From the NCBI RefSeq assembly GCF_004770105.1, contig NZ_RQEY01000005.1, positions 434,001 to 498,000 of the forward strand: a stretch of 64,000 nt of DNA, read 5' to 3'. Origin of the DNA: Leptospira andrefontaineae (GTDB taxonomy: Bacteria; Spirochaetota; Leptospiria; Leptospirales; Leptospiraceae). Under the pieces are notes generated by a model. That model saw only the letters and a program-made list of their open reading frames with translations. It made no database searches and was not told the DNA's origin. Position 1 is the first letter of the stretch. Each line of letters starts with the position of its first letter. Below are positions 59,146-64,000 of the stretch, in pieces. A program made the position numbers and the translations under genes.

Positions 59146-59182
59146 AAGCGGGACTCTAAGAGGGCTTAGGCGTTGCCCGCTT
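59146..59182 (-). promoter_or_regulatory. Structured leader of the desaturase gene
   Basis: On the minus strand, AAGCGGG pairs with CCCGCTT, and inside it CTAAG-CCCT-CTTAG pairs, forming a nested hairpin that ends 14 nt before the ATG, just before the GGAGG ribosome site. A TATATTATATAG stretch lies upstream as a possible -10 region. It might respond to temperature. Confidence 0.4.
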
Positions 59183-59225
59183 CTCTATATAATATACCCT
59201 TTTGAAAAACAATTAAGCCAAAATT

Positions 59226-59247
59226 AATATTTCCATTTGGAAATATT
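59226..59247 (-). terminator. AT-rich hairpin after the PilZ gene
   Basis: AATATTTCCA-TT-TGGAAATATT is a perfect 10-bp inverted repeat 9 nt downstream of the minus-strand DUF1577/PilZ stop, followed on that strand by TTAATTTT. It is a plausible terminator despite its low GC. Confidence 0.5.
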
Positions 59248-59255
59248 TTTCAATT

Positions 59256-60416
59256 TTAGCCAACTTTTACACCTGAGTCAGAAAGCATACGATTTACGTT
59301 GTCTATAAAACGTTTTTTCTCCCCAGGTCTTGCGGAATTTCCTTCCAAAGAAAGTCCTACATATAAGTTGCCATCCGTATCTCTCGCAATTGAACGGACT
59401 ACTCCATATGCTGTGATCGGTGATTGCATTTTGAAAAATATATCGAATGTGAATCCTTTTCTTCTGGGGAGCTCACTATTTAGATCCGGATGATTGATCT
59501 TAACTCTTAAGCCTCCTGTTGAAAGATCTATCACTGAAAATCTTTCCTTTACAAGGATTGTATTGGATTCCCTGATGCGGTCCACCATATCAAAGGTAAG
59601 AGTTTTGATCTCCATTACTTCAGTAAGATCTATTTCTCTGGTTCTATTTTGGGCATGGACATATCCTATAGGAATTGCCTGCTCATCATGGTTAATATAT
59701 ATAACTGGAACGATTAGCTCGGATTTGATCTTTTGGTTCGCGTATTCTATTATCTTTTTACGAACATCATCTTCGTCGCCTAGTTCATGTTCGTAATCTA
59801 TAAATCCGTTCGGATCGGAAGATTTATAACAATCCGGTTTTTGTGTATTCGGAATATATAATATTTTGCCGGTCTTTTTGACTAGATCGAACTTGTCTCC
59901 GATGGAATTGAAAACATCTATTTTGACAATATCAAACTTAGGTTTAAGAGTTCTTTCGGTATCTGCAAAATTAACTTTTACAGAAGTAGGAATATTGAAT
60001 AAGTTCGCGTCGATTGTGGTCCTGCTAGTACGCAGGTTAGTGATCCAAACACTTCCATCCGGAGGTTTGATCCTTGTGAATTTCCTCTCTCTACTCGCGA
60101 TGGAAACATGTTCCACCTGCATGATGTATTGATTATTCGGTTTTTCTTCCAGGACCTCGCACTCTAGTTCGACATATCTCGCGAGTAATTTGTACAAAAC
60201 AATATGAGCATTCAGCTTAAATTGTTCGGCCATCCGACCTTGTACTAAAATTTTTGTGGCGTCCTTATTGACGGAGAGGAGTTGAACGGATTCGTGAGTT
60301 TCCGTATCCCTTACGAGTAGATCTGTTTTGAGTAGAAATTTTCCAATGATATGGAGTTTTTTACCAGGATCTGTGATGAACTCTTTGTCTCTTTGTTTCC
60401 TTTGAACCTTTTCCAT
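59256..60416 (-). CDS. DUF1577/PilZ-domain protein
   Basis: A 386-residue cytoplasmic protein. The N-terminal part resembles the leptospiral DUF1577 domain. The C-terminal part from about 270 has a PilZ-like core, with [15 protein letters not shown] (the DxSxxG c-di-GMP motif, an Arg-rich partner being less clear) and [10 protein letters not shown]. It probably binds c-di-GMP; the EAL gene is 1 kb away. It is divergent from guaB. Confidence 0.78.
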   Translation of the reverse strand: MEKVQRKQRDKEFITDPGKKLHIIGKFLLKTDLLVRDTETHESVQLLSVNKDATKILVQGRMAEQFKLNAHIVLYKLLARYVELECEVLEEKPNNQYIMQVEHVSIASRERKFTRIKPPDGSVWITNLRTSRTTIDANLFNIPTSVKVNFADTERTLKPKFDIVKIDVFNSIGDKFDLVKKTGKILYIPNTQKPDCYKSSDPNGFIDYEHELGDEDDVRKKIIEYANQKIKSELIVPVIYINHDEQAIPIGYVHAQNRTREIDLTEVMEIKTLTFDMVDRIRESNTILVKERFSVIDLSTGGLRVKINHPDLNSELPRRKGFTFDIFFKMQSPITAYGVVRSIARDTDGNLYVGLSLEGNSARPGEKKRFIDNVNRMLSDSGVKVG

Positions 60417-60504
60417 TAAATTCCTAGGTCGATCGGATTCCGGCGGAAAATTATCTTGATTCCAGCCTTTGGCTTCGTTTTGATGTAATAGGTAAGGTAC
60501 ACTA

Positions 60505-62031
60505 ATGTCAAACCAATCTTACCGAGACTCCCAATTTTTAGACGGCCTATCCGGCGAAGAACTTTTCAGCATGCAAATCGGGCTTACCTATCGGGACTTT
60601 TTAGTCCTGCCCGGTTTTATCGATTTCAATCCATCTGACGTAGAACTAGAGACTAGATTAACAAAAAAGATCAAACTCAAAAGACCATTCGTGAGTTCCC
60701 CAATGGACACTGTGACTGAGTCCGCAATGGCTATCGCACAGGCCCTTATGGGAGGGATCGGAATTATCCATTATAATAATTCTGTAGAAGAGCAGGTTGC
60801 TGAAGTTAGCAAAGTGAAACGTTTCGAAAACGGTTTCATTTCAGACCCTGTTGTTCTCGGACCAAAAAATACAATTCATGATCTAGATAGGATCAAAGAA
60901 ACTTTAGGCTTCACTGGGATCCCAATCACCGCTGATGGAACCAGAAATTCTAAATTGGTCGGGATCGTGACTAATAGAGATATCGATTTCGAAAGAGATC
61001 GTTCTATCCCTGTAGAAAAAGTTATGACTACGGAAGTGATTACCGGAAAAGCAGGGATCACTTTAAAAGAAGCAAACGATATCATCAAAAAAGAGAAGAT
61101 AGGAAAACTTCCGATCATTGACAAGGACGGAAAACTTGTCTCTTTAGTGAGTCGTTCCGATCTGAAAAAAAATAAGGAATTTCCAGATTCTTCTAAGGAT
61201 GAGAACAAAAGACTCAGATGTGGGGCTGCAGTTTCTACCTTACCTGAATCAAGGGACAGGGTTGCTGCATTGTATGAGGCAGGAGTGGATGTGATCATCA
61301 TTGACTCCGCTCAGGGAAACTCGATCTACCAGATAGAGATGCTCCAATTCATTAAATCTAATTTCAAAAACCTGGAAGTGATTGGTGGAAACGTAGTTAC
61401 CCGCGGCCAAGCTGAAAACTTGATCGGTGCCGGAGCAGATGGACTTAGGATCGGAATGGGACCTGGTTCCATTTGTATTACACAGGACACCATGGCTGTG
61501 GGAAGGGCGCAAGCAACTGCTGTATACCAAACTGCAGCTCATGCGGCAAAACATGATGTTCCAGTCATTGCGGACGGTGGAATTTCCAATATTGGAGATA
61601 TCGCAAATGCTTTGGCAATCGGAGCTTCTGCATGTATGATGGGATTTATGTTCGCAGGAACATCTGAGGCGCCCGGAGAGTATTTTTATGAGAATGGAAT
61701 ACGTCTCAAAAAGTATCGTGGAATGGCAAGTATCGAGGCGATGAAAGCCGGTGGAGATAAACGTTATTTCAACGAGGGCCAGAAAGTAAAAGTGGCTCAG
61801 GGAGTTAGCGGTTCAGTAGTGGATAGAGGTTCAATTCTGAACTTTATTCCATATTTAAGTCTTGGATTGCGACTTTCTTTTCAGGATATGGGATTCCGTT
61901 CCGTCCAAGATTTACATCAAGGGCTCCGACAAGGAAAGCTCAGATTCGAAAGAAGGAGTGAATCCGCTCAAGCCCAAGGTTCTGTTCATAGTCTTTACTC
62001 TTATAGTGCACCTAGTTTAAGAGCAGAATAA
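60505..62031 (+). CDS. guaB: Inosine-5'-monophosphate dehydrogenase
   Basis: A 508-residue enzyme oxidising IMP to XMP, the committed step to GMP. N-terminal catalytic barrel, then two CBS domains (about 113-230), and the active-site loop [17 protein letters not shown] with the catalytic Cys. A later flap contains [10 protein letters not shown]. All key elements are present at normal length. It is divergent from the PilZ gene and followed after 33 nt by a LolA-like gene. Confidence 0.96.
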   Translation: MSNQSYRDSQFLDGLSGEELFSMQIGLTYRDFLVLPGFIDFNPSDVELETRLTKKIKLKRPFVSSPMDTVTESAMAIAQALMGGIGIIHYNNSVEEQVAEVSKVKRFENGFISDPVVLGPKNTIHDLDRIKETLGFTGIPITADGTRNSKLVGIVTNRDIDFERDRSIPVEKVMTTEVITGKAGITLKEANDIIKKEKIGKLPIIDKDGKLVSLVSRSDLKKNKEFPDSSKDENKRLRCGAAVSTLPESRDRVAALYEAGVDVIIIDSAQGNSIYQIEMLQFIKSNFKNLEVIGGNVVTRGQAENLIGAGADGLRIGMGPGSICITQDTMAVGRAQATAVYQTAAHAAKHDVPVIADGGISNIGDIANALAIGASACMMGFMFAGTSEAPGEYFYENGIRLKKYRGMASIEAMKAGGDKRYFNEGQKVKVAQGVSGSVVDRGSILNFIPYLSLGLRLSFQDMGFRSVQDLHQGLRQGKLRFERRSESAQAQGSVHSLYSYSAPSLRAE

Positions 62032-62064
62032 TAACACCTTTGGATTTGCCGGGAAGGAAAGGTT

Positions 62065-62856
62065 TTGAAAAAGTTTCATCTTATTTCGATAATCCTAATA
62101 TTCCCGATTTTCATGACTGGGGAAATTTCCCATGCTCAGGCTCCACCTGATAAAGCAAGAGTCGCCCAGGAACTAGTCGCAAGACTAGACCAGGCGCTTT
62201 TGAAAGCGGACGGTTTAGTAAAAGCAAACCTGATCCTGATCAAAAAAACAGGGGATTCTTGGACCTGGGACTTGAGTATTTTTAGAAAGGGAGAAGATTC
62301 TCTCTCCTTATTCGAAAGTAAAGGCCGTGGTCTAGAATATAAGATATTATTCAAAGAAGACGGAGAATTGATCTTCGCCTTCAATGCGCTTTCCAGAAAA
62401 ATTTTCAAAAAGAACGACGAAGAAAAATACGAGAACCATTTAAATACCGGATTCAGTTTTGTGGATCTGGCAGGAACTTCTTACCAAGCAAATTATAATC
62501 CAATAGTACAAAGTGATTTGGATATTGCAGGTAAAAAGATGAAACGTGTAGCACTTCGCCCAATCGTTCCTTATTTTTATTCCAAGTTGATCCTACTTTT
62601 GGAACCGGACACATTAAGACCTACTCGTTTGGATTTCCATGATAAAGACGGGGTACTTTATAAAACCATGAATATAAAGTACGGTCCCGTTAAGGTAAAA
62701 GCAAAACAGAAAGTTAGCAAAGAAGATATTGTCAGTAGATTGGAAATGTTGGATCTGAATACCGGTGCGATCAGCGTATTGGAATATACTGAAGTTGACC
62801 GAGATGTAAAACCGGATCCTTCTTTATTCGAATTGGATAATCTAAACAGACTATAA
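62065..62856 (+). CDS. LolA-like outer-membrane lipoprotein-sorting protein
   Basis: About 263 residues from a TTG start with AAGG upstream. Signal peptide ([21 protein letters not shown]), then a LolA/LolB-like half-barrel of strands ([40 protein letters not shown]). It resembles the family annotated as outer-membrane lipoprotein-sorting proteins that carry lipids or lipoproteins across the periplasm. The cargo is unknown. Its stop overlaps the rsmE start. Confidence 0.7.
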   Translation: MKKFHLISIILIFPIFMTGEISHAQAPPDKARVAQELVARLDQALLKADGLVKANLILIKKTGDSWTWDLSIFRKGEDSLSLFESKGRGLEYKILFKEDGELIFAFNALSRKIFKKNDEEKYENHLNTGFSFVDLAGTSYQANYNPIVQSDLDIAGKKMKRVALRPIVPYFYSKLILLLEPDTLRPTRLDFHDKDGVLYKTMNIKYGPVKVKAKQKVSKEDIVSRLEMLDLNTGAISVLEYTEVDRDVKPDPSLFELDNLNRL

Positions 62857-63554
62857 TGTCCTCGGAAGAGATCGTTTTTTTTCGACCTGGATTTTCTTTT
62901 TCTCCTGAACTGAAATTAGAAGGAGAAGAGATCTCTCACTTAAAAGCATTTCGAGTTTTTTCGGAAGAGAAAACGGTAATCATAAAAGACGGTGCAGGTG
63001 CAAGTTTTGCTTATAATGTACCTTCTTCTTCTAAGATTGGAAGTTTGATCGGCACTCAAAAAAAAGAAAGACCAAAAACTATAGCAAAGATCGCGACTGC
63101 AATTCCGAAAGGAAACAGATTAGAATGGCTTATCCAAAAAGGGACCGAGCTTGGGATCACTGAATTTATTTTTTTAGTATTTTCTCATTCGGATAGAAAG
63201 GACCTAAATCCGGAAAGACTTTTGAAAGTTGCGGCGGAAGCTTCTTCTCAATCTGGCCAAGATTTTTTGCCTGAGATCAAAGGGCCGTTTGTTCTTTCTA
63301 AATTTTTAGAAGAATCCAAATCAAAAAATGAAGAACTTCTACTTTTTGATCCAAGATCTGAAATACAAATCAGTCCTGAAAACATCCAAAACAAAACAGT
63401 TTTGATAGGACCGGAAGGTGGATTTAGAAAAGAAGAATTAGAACTGATCTCTCAGTTTCGGGTCTTATCTGTGAATGTGGGAGAATCTATTTTGAGAATA
63501 GAGACCGCTGGAATTTTTGCGGCCTCTTTATTTAGGTTGGGAAATTTGCGCTAA
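62856..63554 (+). CDS. rsmE: 16S rRNA m3U1498 methyltransferase RsmE
   Basis: A 232-residue SPOUT methyltransferase. It has an N-terminal PUA-like part, then ATAIPKGNRLEWLIQKGTEL and the knotted SAM site VLIGPEGGFRKEELELI (about 180-196) with VGESILRIETAGIFAASL. It methylates U1498 in 16S rRNA. It overlaps the LolA-like gene by one base and ends adjacent to a convergent lipoprotein gene. Confidence 0.93.
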   Translation: MSSEEIVFFRPGFSFSPELKLEGEEISHLKAFRVFSEEKTVIIKDGAGASFAYNVPSSSKIGSLIGTQKKERPKTIAKIATAIPKGNRLEWLIQKGTELGITEFIFLVFSHSDRKDLNPERLLKVAAEASSQSGQDFLPEIKGPFVLSKFLEESKSKNEELLLFDPRSEIQISPENIQNKTVLIGPEGGFRKEELELISQFRVLSVNVGESILRIETAGIFAASLFRLGNLR

Positions 63555-63893
63555 TTATTGGGCGAATCCGCTCGCGCCTAAAACTAAAACGCAAGTATTC
63601 AGATAATTATCACAATCACTTTTGCAACTTTGGGATAATTGAAAACAAAATGTAGAAATATTACAGCTTGTATTACAAGAAGAAAGACAAGTGTTTAGAC
63701 CCACTAGATTATCAGTAGTGACCGAAGTGCCATACTTATTCTCACAAGCATTCTTACAGGCAGGATAAGATCCACCCGTGCAGTTTGCGTAGAAAGTTGC
63801 TAAAGCATTTCCCTTGATATCTCTCTCTCCGCTATTACATGAGAAAATACCTAAGATTGCGATTGCTAGTAAAAACGGGAGAAATCGGGTCAT
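63555..63893 (-). CDS. Cysteine-rich lipoprotein
   Basis: About 112 residues. Signal and lipobox LLAIAILGIFSCNSGE, then a mature part with ten further Cys in repeated x3-spaced pairs (PACKNACEN, CLSSCNTSCN, CKSDCDNYLNTC). An even number allows five disulfides. ATG 63893 is chosen to start at the signal peptide; the frame extends 16 codons further. Small Cys-rich lipoproteins of this kind occur in leptospires; function is unknown. Confidence 0.65.
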   Translation of the reverse strand: MTRFLPFLLAIAILGIFSCNSGERDIKGNALATFYANCTGGSYPACKNACENKYGTSVTTDNLVGLNTCLSSCNTSCNISTFCFQLSQSCKSDCDNYLNTCVLVLGASGFAQ

Positions 63894-63967
63894 ATAAGTA
63901 AATCGTTTTCGGCCGGGATAGAACGGTAAACTAAAAAACATTCGACGTTAGCGGAGAATCATAAGGA

Positions 63968-64000
63968 ATGAAGTATCTAGACCGAGGTGCATGGAATGAT
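63968..64000 (+). CDS. Possible gene start at the window edge (partial)
   Basis: An ATG with AGGA just before it and GGAG further out opens a frame MKYLDRGAWND that runs off the window. It is divergent from the Cys-rich lipoprotein. Eleven codons are too few to identify. Confidence 0.3.
   Translation, partial: MKYLDRGAWND

Overview
The window comes from a spirochaete of the genus Leptospira. The evidence is protein content: a DUF1577/PilZ protein, a leptospiral multipass glycosyltransferase, relaxed spirochaetal lipoboxes, an RNA polymerase omega-like protein with a long acidic tail, and many small exported proteins of leptospiral type. Base composition looks higher in GC than expected for L. 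interrogans, which would fit an intermediate or saprophytic lineage; I could not measure this. I see no prophage, insertion sequence, rRNA operon or CRISPR array.

Layout. 1-6959: the end of a molybdopterin oxidoreductase, a small ArsR-AHSA1-membrane-VOC operon with a 22-bp operator-like palindrome, a DJ-1/PfpI protein, and a molybdenum cofactor cluster (moeB-rhodanese divergent from moaA-moaD-moaE-mobA). 7072-10437: tRNA-Gly followed by tig-clpP-clpX. 10545-14118: a zinc alcohol dehydrogenase and the tatA-tatC group with a degenerate SpoIIE-like protein. 14236-20161: two linked genes of unknown function, thioredoxin, a metallo-beta-lactamase/cyclic-nucleotide-binding fusion, an acyl-CoA dehydrogenase and an exported barrel-like protein. 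20329-27285: ACT protein, MFS transporter, phasin-like protein, bifunctional nuclease, GAF-like/alpha-beta hydrolase and a REC-PAS-PAS histidine kinase. 27853-28449 is a gene-free, repeat-rich stretch with a decayed tRNA next to an intact CAU tRNA. 28568-33338: exported proteins, a HEAT-repeat protein, a response regulator, a Maf-type protein and an RpoZ-like protein. 33470-38521: a TlpA-like lipoprotein, glutamine amidotransferase, secA and two small exported proteins. 38631-45077: a CzcCBA-type metal efflux operon with an extra exported protein inserted in it. 45115-50347: small proteins, a porin, CCA-adding enzyme and RNase HI. 50418-56896: leucyl/arginyl transferase, then a DprE2-DprE1 pair and two multipass glycosyltransferases. 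56992-64000: EAL protein, desaturase, PilZ protein, guaB, a LolA-like protein, rsmE and a Cys-rich lipoprotein.

The most interesting system is 51282-56896. DprE1- and DprE2-like enzymes, which in mycobacteria turn polyprenyl-phosphoryl ribose into polyprenyl-phosphoryl arabinose, sit beside a membrane protein carrying the motifs of the mycobacterial arabinofuranosyltransferase AftB. This suggests that this spirochaete makes and transfers D-arabinofuranose onto a surface glycan. The second theme is repeats. Five copies of one degenerate inverted repeat and two copies of a longer GC-rich element all sit immediately downstream of stop codons. The element at the end of one glycosyltransferase supplies its last codons.
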